From NCBI GenBank assembly GCA_942492965.1, contig OW818656.1:2728001-2792000 (forward strand): DNA of 64,000 bases, given 5' to 3'. Shown here one piece after another: positions 1-7,996 of the stretch (its first letter is position 1; every line of letters starts with the position of its first letter). The position numbers were made by a program, and so were the translations under genes. This DNA comes from Sphingosinicella sp942492965. GTDB lineage: Bacteria > Pseudomonadota > Alphaproteobacteria > Sphingomonadales > Sphingomonadaceae. Under the pieces are notes generated by a model. That model ran no database searches and was not told the DNA's origin. It saw only the letters and a program-made list of their open reading frames with translations.

Positions 1-154
1 GCATCCCTGAAAGGTCGGCCGGCGGATAGGCGTTCACATCTATGGACGGGTCGGTCCCGTTCATATCCTGCGGCTGCGCGTGCAGGCTCGCCGGCACCAG
101 GCTCGTAAACGCAAGCAACAAGAACAGTCTTGGACTTTTGGAAATAATACTCAT
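1..154 (-). CDS. Secreted protein of unknown function, 5' part only
   Basis: The first 51 codons of a gene that runs off the left edge. The ATG at 154 follows a clear ribosome binding site (GGAGGA, about 160-166) at 5 nt spacing. The N-terminus reads as a signal peptide: a hydrophobic core (LFLLLAF) and a likely cleavage site after ASLHA, so the product should be exported. The visible mature part is polar and rich in Asp and Pro. I do not recognise the family. The 221 bp between this start and the end of the next gene hold no other gene that I can support and probably contain its promoter. Confidence 0.6.
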   Translation of the reverse strand, partial: MSIISKSPRLFLLLAFTSLVPASLHAQPQDMNGTDPSIDVNAYPPADLSGM

Positions 155-375
155 CGCGTTCCTCCTTCAAACTCGACCCATCGACCGCGCGTTGGCGCGC
201 GTGTCGGCCGATCAGCACTTCCGTGACGCCGTATCCGGCTGCCCGGCTCCACTCCCTGGGAACGTCACGGATGCCTTGCATGTTCGGGCGCATCCTTCGG
301 GCACAACATTCTGGTTAACGCCAGTATTACGGAGACGTTTCGAGAGTCTCGTGCGGCGAGCCGATGCCGCGTGCC

Positions 376-825
376 CTAAACGATCCCCCGCTCGCCACTC
401 TCCGCCCGAAACGGCAGCAGCGCATCGTATGTCGCGAGCGGCGGGGTGCCCGGCACGTCGCCGCCCATGCGTTTCACATAGGCGTCGCGCACGATCTCCG
501 CCTGCTGTTCGAGCCCATAGCCTGAAAAGCCGAGCCCCGCTTTCAGCGGCAGGTAGTCGTAGCGCGCCAGCGGGCCACGCCGCAGGATCAGGTTCACGCC
601 TTGCTGGTGCTGCCACACGTGTGTGAGCTCGTGGACGATGAGGCCCTGCAGGAACAGCGAGGCGCGGCTGAAATCCTCGCGCCACGAGGCGTTGTTGGGG
701 TGGAACCAGATGTGCCCGTCGGGCGCCATCACCACCCACGCGGGTTGCAGCCACCACCATTTCGCGCGCCGGATGGTGACGCGCGCGAGATCGATCGCGT
801 CGCCGAAGGCCCGGCGCGCCATCAT
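376..825 (-). CDS. HELTH-motif zinc-peptidase-like protein ('vgr related' family of sphingomonads)
   Basis: A small protein with a central HELTHVWQHQ stretch, matching the HExxH zinc-binding pattern, and a later EQQAEIV that could supply a third ligand. Homologues in sphingomonads are usually annotated as 'vgr related protein' or as an eCIS core/peptidase-like domain; the substrate is unknown. It lies directly downstream of the copper chaperone gene and overlaps or nearly overlaps it. The first ATG is at 825, but the frame is open upstream through a conserved-looking IRPLTDGER. The only starts there before an in-frame stop are ATC (855), ATT (852) or CTG, with GGAG about 9 nt before the ATC. 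The real start may therefore be non-canonical. The family is fairly sure; the function is not. Confidence 0.75.
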   Translation of the reverse strand: MMARRAFGDAIDLARVTIRRAKWWWLQPAWVVMAPDGHIWFHPNNASWREDFSRASLFLQGLIVHELTHVWQHQQGVNLILRRGPLARYDYLPLKAGLGFSGYGLEQQAEIVRDAYVKRMGGDVPGTPPLATYDALLPFRAESGERGIV

Positions 826-847
826 GCGCTCGCCGTCCGTCAGCGGT

Positions 848-1342
848 CTAATGATGGGTGTGCTCTCCGGCCTTCATTTCTGGCGCGGTTGCGCTCATCG
901 CGTGAGCGGAAACCGCGACGCGGCCGGCCTTTTCGAACACGAAGGTCAGCTGCACGCGCGAATCGGGCTTGGTGGCGGGCAGGCCGAACACCATCACGTG
1001 CATTCCGCCCGGTTTCAGTTCGATCTTCTGGCCTGGGTTCACCGGCAGGCCGACGAGCGGGACCATGCGCATCACGCCGTTCTCGGCTTTCGTCGCGTGC
1101 AGCTCGAAGCGCGCGGGTTTCGGGCCTTCCACGGCGATCAGCCGGTCCGCCATCGCGCCCGCAGCGATCGTCGCATACAGCGCTGCCGGGCGGCCCGCGA
1201 CGATAGGCAGGCGGATCCAGGCATTGCTCACGATCGGCGTCGGGGGCGCGGCAAGCGCCCGGCCGCCGATCGCTGCCGCCGCGAGCAGCAGCAGCGCCGT
1301 TACACACGCCGCAATTCCAAGGTTTCTGTCGATACGCGCCAC
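848..1342 (-). CDS. Periplasmic copper chaperone PCu(A)C family
   Basis: PCu(A)C proteins (DUF461) bind Cu(I) in the periplasm and deliver it to the CuA site of cytochrome c oxidase. From the GTG at 1342 the protein has 164 residues: an N-terminal membrane/signal segment (about 10-30, ending ALAA), then the copper motif with exact spacing H82-x10-M93-x21-H115-x-M117. The C-terminus ends in a His-rich tail (EHTHH) that may add a metal site. The frame is open to 1465, but the upstream part is basic and unlike the family. The GTG just before ARIDRNLG places the hydrophobic segment at the N-terminus, so I chose it. The gene is divergent from dnaK and probably co-transcribed with the HELTH gene that follows. 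Confidence 0.85.
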   Translation of the reverse strand: MARIDRNLGIAACVTALLLLAAAAIGGRALAAPPTPIVSNAWIRLPIVAGRPAALYATIAAGAMADRLIAVEGPKPARFELHATKAENGVMRMVPLVGLPVNPGQKIELKPGGMHVMVFGLPATKPDSRVQLTFVFEKAGRVAVSAHAMSATAPEMKAGEHTHH

Positions 1343-1472
1343 GATCTTCGATCCTTCGCCAGAGACATCCACGCTCCGCACAAATGCTTCATGCCACAGC
1401 TCGGGGCCTTTGCGCCATGCGGCAGCACGTCCACATCGCACACGCAAATCGCATCGGCGGCGCACCCGCGCT

Positions 1473-1501
1473 CTTGTATGGCGCTGGCGCTGTTCTTACA
1501 T
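1473..1501 (+). promoter_or_regulatory. Candidate RpoH (sigma-32) promoter for dnaK
   Basis: CTTG at 1473-1476 is followed after 18 nt by CTTACAT at 1495-1501. This fits the alphaproteobacterial heat-shock pattern CTTG-N17/18-CYTATNT with one mismatch. It lies about 97 nt upstream of the dnaK ATG. No CIRCE inverted repeat was seen. The rest of the 255-bp divergent region (1343-1597) shows nothing else I can name. Confidence 0.45.
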
Positions 1502-1597
1502 CGCCCGCGTAGATCAACGACGCTGCGGCAAGTCTGCGCAGCGGCGGGATCAATCGTTTGTTCCTGCTTGGAATTTGAAAGAGGAAGCACGGGAGAT

Positions 1598-3509
1598 ATG
1601 GGCAAGGTAATCGGTATCGACCTTGGCACGACCAACAGCTGCGTCGCCGTGATGGAGGGCAGCAAGCCCAAGGTCATCGAGAACGCGGAAGGCGCGCGCA
1701 CGACGCCGTCGATGGTCGCGTTCACCAAGGATGGCGAGCGTCTCGTCGGCCAGCCGGCAAAGCGTCAGGCGGTGACGAACCCGGACAACACCGTGTTCGC
1801 GGTGAAGCGCCTGATCGGTCGCCGTTTCGACGATCCGGTCACCAAGAAGGATATGGCGCTCGTCCCCTATCACATCGTGAAGGGCGGCAACGGCGACGCA
1901 TGGGTGAAGGCCGGCGGCGAGGATTACAGCCCGTCGCAGGTGTCTGCCTTCATCCTTCAGAAGATGAAGGAAACCGCCGAATCCTACCTCGGTGAGACCG
2001 TGACGCAGGCCGTCATCACCGTGCCCGCCTACTTCAACGACGCCCAGCGTCAGGCCACCAAAGATGCCGGCAAGATCGCCGGCCTCGAGGTGCTGCGCAT
2101 CATCAACGAGCCGACCGCGGCGGCGCTCGCCTACGGGCTTGAGAAGAACGACCGGCAAGACCATCGCTGTTTACGATCTCGGCGGCGGCACTTTCGACGT
2201 CTCCGTGCTGGAAATCGGCGACGGCGTGTTCGAGGTGAAGTCCACCAACGGCGACACGTTCCTTGGCGGCGAAGACTTCGACGCCAAGATCGTCGATTAT
2301 CTCGCCGACGGTTTCAAGAAGGACGAAGGCATCGACCTTCGCGGCGACCGTCTGGCGCTCCAGCGCCTGAAGGAAGCGGCCGAGAAGGCCAAGATCGAAT
2401 TGTCGTCGGCGCAGGTCACCGAAGTCAACCTGCCCTTCATCACCGCCGATCAGACCGGCCCGAAGCACCTCGTGAAAACGATCACGCGCGCCGACCTTGA
2501 AAAGCTCGTGGGCGATCTCGTCGCCCGCACGCTGGAGCCGTGCCGCAAGGCGCTCAAGGACGCCGGGCTCGACAAGGACAAGATCGACGAGGTTGTCCTC
2601 GTCGGCGGTATGACGCGTATGCCGCTCGTCCGCGAAGAGGTGAAGAAGTTCTTCGGCAAGGAACCGCACACGGGCGTGAACCCGGATGAGGTCGTCGCGA
2701 TGGGCGCCGCCATTCAGGCGGGCGTGCTGCAGGGCGACGTCAAGGACGTGCTGCTGCTCGACGTGACGCCGCTGTCGCTCGGCATTGAGACGCTGGGCGG
2801 CGTGTTCACGCGCATGATCGATCGCAACACGACGATCCCGACGAAGAAGAGCCAGGTCTACTCGACCGCCGAGGACAATCAGGGCGCGGTGACGATCCGC
2901 GTCTTCCAGGGCGAGCGCGAGATGGCGGCGGACAACAAGGCGCTCGGCCAGTTCGATCTCGTCGGCATCCCGCCGGCCCCGCGCGGCGTGCCGCAGATCG
3001 AGGTGACGTTCGATATCGACGCGAACGGCATCGTCAACGTCTCGGCGAAGGACAAGGGCACCGGCAAGGAGCAGCAGATCCGCATCCAGGCGTCGGGCGG
3101 CCTTTCGGACAACGACATCGAACAGATGGTCAAGGATGCCGAGAAGTTCGCCGACGAAGACAAGAAGCGCCGCGCCAAGGCCGAGGCCCGCAACCAGGCG
3201 GACAGCCTCGTCCATTCGACCGAGAAGCAGCTCGCCGAGCATGGCGACAAGGTCGATGCCTCCACGAAGGGCGGCATCGAAACCGCCATCGCCGCGCTGA
3301 AGTCGGTGCTCGACGGCGACGATGTCGACGACATCAACGCCAAGACGCAGGCGCTCGCACAGGAAGCGATGAAGCTCGGCGAAGCGATCTACAAGGCGGA
3401 AGCCGCCGCTGCGTCTCCGGAGGGTGATGCACAGGCCTCCACGTCCTCCACGGACGAGGACGTCGTCGATGCCGAGTTCTCGGAAGTCGACGAAGACAAG
3501 AAGGCGTAA
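1598..3509 (+). CDS. dnaK: Molecular chaperone DnaK (Hsp70), interrupted by a one-base frameshift
   Basis: DnaK is the ATP-driven Hsp70 chaperone that works with DnaJ and GrpE on unfolded proteins. The start at 1598 gives MGKVIGIDLGTTNSCVAV, the standard ATPase phosphate-binding loop. The frame breaks near 2152: the sequence GAC-CGG-C should read GAC-GGC. One extra C at 2152/2153 moves YGLEKND out of frame with KTIAVYDLGGGTFDVS, which continues from the next frame to the stop at 3509. Corrected, the protein has 636 residues, the usual length, with the substrate-binding domain and an acidic tail (DEDVVDAEFSEVDEDKK). As written, translation would stop at 2500 after about 300 residues. Since dnaK is needed for growth in most bacteria and both halves are perfectly conserved, a sequencing or assembly error is most likely. 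dnaJ follows 63 nt downstream. Confidence 0.93.
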
Positions 3510-3572
3510 AGTCAGGAACGGCGGTCATCCGGGAACGGGTGGCCGCCGTGCCAGCGGGGGCAGGCCGGGCGT

Positions 3573-4706
3573 ATGGTTGAAGCCGATTACTACGAACTCC
3601 TTGGTGTCGAACGCAGCGCGGACGGTGCCACGATCAAGTCCGCCTACCGGCGGCTCGCCATGCAGTACCACCCCGACAAGAACGGCGGCTGCACGGACGC
3701 CGAAGCGAAGTTCAAGGCGATCAACGAAGCCTATGATTGCCTGAAGGATGATCAGAAGCGCGCCGCCTATGATCGCTACGGCAAGGCGGCATTCCAGAAC
3801 GGCGGCCCCGGCAACGGCGCGGGCGGCGCCGGCTTCGGCGATTTCGCCGACATCTTCGAAGGCATTTTCGGCGAGTTCATGGGCGGCGGGCGCCAGCGTC
3901 AGCGCAGCAGCGCGATGCGCGGCGCGGACCTGCGCTTCGACCTGAAGCTCAGCCTCGAGGAAGCCTTCGCAGGCAACACCCGCACCATCGAGATCGACGT
4001 CGCGACGGCTTGCGAGCCCTGCAGTGGCTCCGGCGCCGCACCGGGCGCCACCGCCAACACCTGCGGCACCTGCGGCGGTCACGGCAAGGTGCGCGTGCAG
4101 CAGGGTATGTTCCTGATGGAACGCACCTGCCCGAATTGCCACGGCGCCGGGCGCGTCATCTCCGACCCTTGCAAGGAATGTCACGGCGCGGGCCGCGTGG
4201 ACAAGCACAAGTCGCTCGACGTGCGCATCCCTGCGGGCGTCGACGACGGCACGCGCATCCGCCTCTCGGGCGAAGGCGAGGCCGGCGCGCGCGGTGGTCC
4301 TCCGGGCGATCTCTACATTTTCGTTCACCTCGAACCGCACGACATCTTCGAGCGCGACGGCACCAATCTCTATGTGAAGGTGCCCGTGCCGATGACGCTC
4401 GCGGCGCTCGGCGGCACGATCGAGGTGCCCTCGATCGATCGGGAAGCGGTGGAGCTCAAAATTCCCGGCGGCACACAGAGCGGCAAGCAGTTTTCGCGGC
4501 GCGGGCACGGTATGCCGCCGCTGAACGGCGGCGGTCGCGGCGACCTTATCGTCGAGGTGGAGATAGAAACGCCGACGCGGCTTTCCAAGCGCCAGCGCGA
4601 GCTTCTGGAAGAATTCCAGGCTCTGGAGCCAGAGGCCGGAAGCTGCCCGGAAAGCCATGGGTTCTTCGCGAAGATTCGCGCCAAATGGGATGAACTCACC
4701 GAATAG
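3573..4706 (+). CDS. dnaJ: Chaperone protein DnaJ (Hsp40)
   Basis: Co-chaperone that delivers unfolded clients to DnaK and stimulates its ATPase. At 377 residues it has the full type-I layout: J domain 5-70 with H33-P34-D35, a Gly/Phe-rich linker (about 75-115), a zinc-binding domain with four Cys pairs (CEPCSGSG, CGTCGGHG, CPNCHGAG, CKECHGAG, about 147-210), and the C-terminal substrate-binding domains. It follows dnaK in the usual order and on the same strand, and probably shares its heat-shock promoter. Its own start is supported by the GGGGGCAGG stretch just upstream. Nothing unusual. Confidence 0.97.
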   Translation: MVEADYYELLGVERSADGATIKSAYRRLAMQYHPDKNGGCTDAEAKFKAINEAYDCLKDDQKRAAYDRYGKAAFQNGGPGNGAGGAGFGDFADIFEGIFGEFMGGGRQRQRSSAMRGADLRFDLKLSLEEAFAGNTRTIEIDVATACEPCSGSGAAPGATANTCGTCGGHGKVRVQQGMFLMERTCPNCHGAGRVISDPCKECHGAGRVDKHKSLDVRIPAGVDDGTRIRLSGEGEAGARGGPPGDLYIFVHLEPHDIFERDGTNLYVKVPVPMTLAALGGTIEVPSIDREAVELKIPGGTQSGKQFSRRGHGMPPLNGGGRGDLIVEVEIETPTRLSKRQRELLEEFQALEPEAGSCPESHGFFAKIRAKWDELTE

Positions 4707-4723
4707 CCACCGAGGAGAGCGCG

Positions 4724-5365
4724 ATGATCAAGGTTTACGGGTCGACACTGTCGCCGTTCGTTCGCAAGGTTGTCGTGGTGCTCGCCGAAAAGGGGCTGGA
4801 TTACGAAATAATTCCCGCGGGCCTGCAGTCGCACAGTCCCGATTTCCTCTCGGTCTCCCCCTTCGGGAAAATGCCGGCATTTCGCGACGGCGATTTCGCC
4901 ATCTCCGATTCCTCCGCCATCGTTCACTATCTCGATGCGAAATATCCCGAACCCCGTCTCATTCCGCAGACGCCCAAAGACCTCGGCCGTACGGTCTGGT
5001 ACGACGAGTTCGGCGATACGCTCGTCACCGCCTCCGCCGGCAAGGTGTTCTTCAACCGCGTCGTCGCCCCGCGCTTCCTGAAGCAGTCCGGAAACGAGGA
5101 CATGGTGCAGCAGGGCGTCGCCGAACTGCCCCGCCTGTTCGACTATCTCGAAGGTGTCGTGCCGGAGCCCGGCGGCTTCCTCGTCGGCGGCGCGCTCAGC
5201 CTTGCGGATATCGCTGTGGCGAGCCCGTTCGTGAACCTCTCGCACTGCGCGGTCGATGTCGATTGCGCGAAGCATCCGCGCCTCGGCGCGTGGTTGCCGA
5301 CGATCCTGTCGCGGCCATCGTTCGCGGCGCCGATTGCCGAGGAGACGGCGTTTCTGGCTGCCTAG
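4724..5365 (+). CDS. Glutathione S-transferase family protein
   Basis: A 213-residue protein with an N-terminal thioredoxin-fold domain (1-80: MIKVYGSTLSPFVRKV, with the cis-Pro region FGKMPAFRD and the Ser pair DSSAIVHYL that contacts the glutathione gamma-glutamyl group). An all-helical C-terminal domain follows, containing LSLADIAVASPF, the usual N-capping box. The catalytic residue would be Ser7/Ser10 rather than Cys. The substrate cannot be told from sequence. The gene starts 17 nt after dnaJ with GAGGAGAG as ribosome binding site, so it may be read with the chaperone genes. Confidence 0.88.
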   Translation: MIKVYGSTLSPFVRKVVVVLAEKGLDYEIIPAGLQSHSPDFLSVSPFGKMPAFRDGDFAISDSSAIVHYLDAKYPEPRLIPQTPKDLGRTVWYDEFGDTLVTASAGKVFFNRVVAPRFLKQSGNEDMVQQGVAELPRLFDYLEGVVPEPGGFLVGGALSLADIAVASPFVNLSHCAVDVDCAKHPRLGAWLPTILSRPSFAAPIAEETAFLAA

Positions 5366-5398
5366 ACAGGGCGCCCCGACTTCGCCACAGTCCGCGCC

Positions 5399-6520
5399 AT
5401 GTCGCTGGAGAGCAAGCTCGAGGCGTGGGTCGCCGCCGGTCTCATCGATGCCGATGCCGCCGCGCGTATCCGCAGCCACGAAGAGGCGAACGACCGCCCC
5501 TATGTGCTCTGGGCCATTGTCGGCCTCGGCCTGTTCGCGCTGGCACTCGGCCTCGCGCTCATCGTCGCAGCGAACTGGGACGTTATCGCAGACTGGCTGA
5601 AGCTCGGCGTCCATCTGGCGCTGACCGCCGCTGCGGCTGTGGCCGTCTGGATCGGTGCTGCGCGCGGCAATCGCTGGCTGAAGGAAGGCGCGCTGTTCCT
5701 GCTCGCCGCGCTCGTCCTCGCGGGCATCGCGCTGCACTCGCAGGTCTATCAGCTCACCGGCCCGATGTGGCAGGCACTCGTGCCCTGGCTGGCGCTAATG
5801 ACGCCCGCGATGCTGGTCGCCGGCAGCACGCGGCTCGTCGCCTACGGCTGGGCGGGGATGCTGCTCTGGACGCTGGCGTCGCTCGCGCTGGAAAACGAAC
5901 ATGCCGCCGGCCTCTGGTATTTCATCCACGGTCTCGCGATCGCCGGACCCGTGATCCTCATCGGTCTGTCGCTGCTTCCGTGGCGCAATCGCCTCAGCTT
6001 CGCGGACGGGCTTCGCGAGGTCGGCGTCCTCATCTGGCTCGGCGGCGTCAGCTTCGCGCATTTCGTCTGGGCGGGCACCGTCACCTCCAGCGAAGCGGGT
6101 GAGATGGCGGTTCGCCTCGTCGTGCCCGTCGTCATCGCAGCCGCAACGGTTTGGGCCGGGCGGCGCTGGCGGATGATTCCGCAGGCGATGCTGCTGCCAG
6201 TCGTTGCCGCGCCAATGGCGGCGCTGCTGCTGGCGACGGTGGTTCCGCACGCGGACGGCTGGCCCGCGCGCCTCGTCGGTGCGCTCATCTACATGGCGAT
6301 GTGGGGCGCCATCGCCCGCGCCGCGATCGCCTCGGGCTGGCGCGCGCTCTTCGGCGTCGCCATCGCGGCGGCCGGCATCCGCATCTTCATCATTTATTTC
6401 GAGCTGTTCGGCTCGCTGGCGACCACCGGCGCCGGGCTCATCATCGGCGGCATCCTCCTCATCGCGCTCGCGTTCGGCTGGCGGCGCGTGTTCGCCCTCG
6501 TCGGGAGGAAGCGCGCATGA
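5399..6520 (+). CDS. DUF2157 domain membrane protein
   Basis: A 373-residue integral membrane protein. The soluble N-terminus (1-37: LEAWVAAGLIDADAAARIRSHE) is the hallmark of DUF2157, a helical region that precedes a bundle of about ten hydrophobic segments up to the C-terminus. The biochemical role of the family is unknown. The gene ends in an ATGA overlap with the following GDYXXLXY gene. This pair is common in bacteria and suggests that the two products act together in the envelope. Confidence 0.85.
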   Translation: MSLESKLEAWVAAGLIDADAAARIRSHEEANDRPYVLWAIVGLGLFALALGLALIVAANWDVIADWLKLGVHLALTAAAAVAVWIGAARGNRWLKEGALFLLAALVLAGIALHSQVYQLTGPMWQALVPWLALMTPAMLVAGSTRLVAYGWAGMLLWTLASLALENEHAAGLWYFIHGLAIAGPVILIGLSLLPWRNRLSFADGLREVGVLIWLGGVSFAHFVWAGTVTSSEAGEMAVRLVVPVVIAAATVWAGRRWRMIPQAMLLPVVAAPMAALLLATVVPHADGWPARLVGALIYMAMWGAIARAAIASGWRALFGVAIAAAGIRIFIIYFELFGSLATTGAGLIIGGILLIALAFGWRRVFALVGRKRA

Positions 6521-7002
6521 AGCGCTGGCTTGCCCTTGCTCTTCTGCTCCCGCTCGTCGGCCTCGTGCTCAGCATCGCCGCGCGCGAAGCGGGCCTTTCG
6601 GGCGCGTCCGAATGGCGCATTCCTATCGCCGGCTTCGATCCGCGCGATCCCATCCGCGGGCGCTACATCCAGTTCCGCTACGACTGGCGCGTGGCCGGGG
6701 ATCCTGCGATCTGCACGGGCGCGGCGTGCGGTCTTTGTCTGTCCGAAGAGGCGGGAGAGATCGTGGCCACGATGGTGGCGCCGGGTACGGTCTGTGCCGC
6801 GTACATCGATGTGAACGGCAGCAACATCAGGCGCTTGAACGTCGCGCCCGGTCAGGTGCCGGACTTCTCAAGCCGCATCTTCGTGTCCGAGACGAGCGCG
6901 CCGGAGCTTGAGGACATGCTGCGCCGCGAACCGATGGTGGTGGTAGCGCAGCTCACGCGCGGCGGCCGCCTCGTCAACGACCGGCTTGAACCAGCGAACT
7001 AA
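6517..7002 (+). CDS. GDYXXLXY domain protein
   Basis: A 161-residue protein with one N-terminal hydrophobic segment (about 3-22) and a periplasmic domain carrying DPIRGRYIQFRYDW, the degenerate form of the GDYXXLXY signature that names the family (PF14345). The function is unknown; it normally accompanies a DUF2157/DUF4401 membrane protein, as here, with a 4-nt start/stop overlap. It has two Cys close together (TGAACGLC) that could form a disulfide. Its stop codon overlaps the stop of coq7 on the other strand (6999-7002), so the two transcription units converge with no room for a terminator. Confidence 0.82.
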   Translation: MKRWLALALLLPLVGLVLSIAAREAGLSGASEWRIPIAGFDPRDPIRGRYIQFRYDWRVAGDPAICTGAACGLCLSEEAGEIVATMVAPGTVCAAYIDVNGSNIRRLNVAPGQVPDFSSRIFVSETSAPELEDMLRREPMVVVAQLTRGGRLVNDRLEPAN

Positions 7003-7490
7003 ACCCGCTTGGAAATCGCGATCGCCGCCCGGCACCCCGCGCGGATTGCGGCGGAAAGCAGCGGATAGGCGGGGGCCTGCTCGGCGCCGTGCGCAATCGC
7101 CGTATCGCGGTGCTCGCGCTCTTCTTCGGCGAACTCCTCGATGCGGGCCTTGAGCTCGGGGTCGCTGTCGCCAAGCGCTTCGGCCTGCTCGGCATAATGG
7201 CGGTCGATCTCGGTCTCGACAGCGGCGGTGCAGGCCATCGCCGCGCGCGGACCCATCAGCGCGGTCGCCGCACCGAGTGCATAGCCTGCGACGTGCCAGA
7301 AGGGCGCCAGCGCCGTCGGCCGGACGCCCCGTTCTACGACCATGCGATTGAACACGTCGAGGTGGTGCTGTTCCTGCGCGCGCATACGCGCGATCTCGGT
7401 GCTGTCGGGGTGGCGGTTCCCCATCACCGCAAGTTGCCCCTCATAAATGCGCGCCGCGCCATATTCGCCCGCCTGATCGACGCGCAGCAT
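6999..7490 (-). CDS. coq7: 2-polyprenyl-3-methyl-6-methoxy-1,4-benzoquinone 5-hydroxylase (COQ7)
   Basis: COQ7 is the di-iron monooxygenase that makes the penultimate hydroxylation in ubiquinone synthesis at the membrane surface. The 163-residue protein carries all expected iron ligands: E9 in DQAGEYG, E40-x-x-H43 (EQHH), E92 (VETEID) and E124-x-x-H127 (EREH). The ATG at 7490 starts exactly at MLRVDQAGEYG; the frame is open upstream into dsbB, but with no better start. It is the last gene of the 13-gene minus-strand run and follows dsbB, which also depends on quinones. Confidence 0.93.
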   Translation of the reverse strand: MLRVDQAGEYGAARIYEGQLAVMGNRHPDSTEIARMRAQEQHHLDVFNRMVVERGVRPTALAPFWHVAGYALGAATALMGPRAAMACTAAVETEIDRHYAEQAEALGDSDPELKARIEEFAEEEREHRDTAIAHGAEQAPAYPLLSAAIRAGCRAAIAISKRV

Positions 7491-7531
7491 GGAGGCCGTG
7501 TCCGCACCCCGGTCGCCGGGGAGGGGGCGTT

Positions 7532-7996
7532 TCAGCGTTTCAGGATCAGCCACAGCGCGACTCCCGCGATCAGCCCGGAAAAAATGGCATTGTATCCGGC
7601 CATCGAGATGCCCGCCAGTGACCACGCGATCTGGTCGCACTGCACGACCGGCGTCGCCATCACGTTCGAGAAGAAGTCGCCCGAACCAAGGTCCGTGGCG
7701 CTGCACGCGCTTGGGCCTTGCCACCAGCGCTGCTCGACGCCGGCATGGAACACGCCGATCCCGGCGGTTACGAGTTCCGCGAGCGCGGCGAGCAGCAGCA
7801 GCGCGCGCTTGCCAGCGCCCGGCACGAACAGCGCCAGGCTGGCGAGGACGAGCGCGACGGCGTGCGGCCAGCGTTGCCAGATGCACATCTCGCACGGGTG
7901 AAGCCCGCCGATATGCTGGAATGCGAACGCGCCGCCCAGCAGCGCGGCCGGCCCGAGCAGAAGAAGCAGATGCGCGCCGCGCAGCCGGTCAACCAT
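7532..7996 (-). CDS. dsbB: Disulfide bond formation protein B
   Basis: DsbB re-oxidises periplasmic DsbA and passes the electrons to ubiquinone. The 154-residue protein has four hydrophobic segments, the first Cys pair C35-E-M-C38 followed by IWQRWPH (the conserved Arg near the quinone site), and a second periplasmic Cys pair at C98 and C120. I use the ATG at 7996, which overlaps the stop of the upstream gene (ATGGTTGA). Another ATG at 8017 would add only seven residues (MSHERPA). Genes on both sides are on the same strand and translation is probably coupled. Confidence 0.9.
   Translation of the reverse strand: MVDRLRGAHLLLLLGPAALLGGAFAFQHIGGLHPCEMCIWQRWPHAVALVLASLALFVPGAGKRALLLLAALAELVTAGIGVFHAGVEQRWWQGPSACSATDLGSGDFFSNVMATPVVQCDQIAWSLAGISMAGYNAIFSGLIAGVALWLILKR

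Noticed and set aside
623..1597. Upstream extension of the dnaK frame
   Set aside because: The region is antisense to the copper chaperone and HELTH-motif genes; DnaK proteins start at MGKVIGIDLG.
1343..1597. CIRCE element upstream of dnaK
   Set aside because: No TTAGCACTC-N9-GAGTGCTAA-like repeat found; only an RpoH-like box pair.
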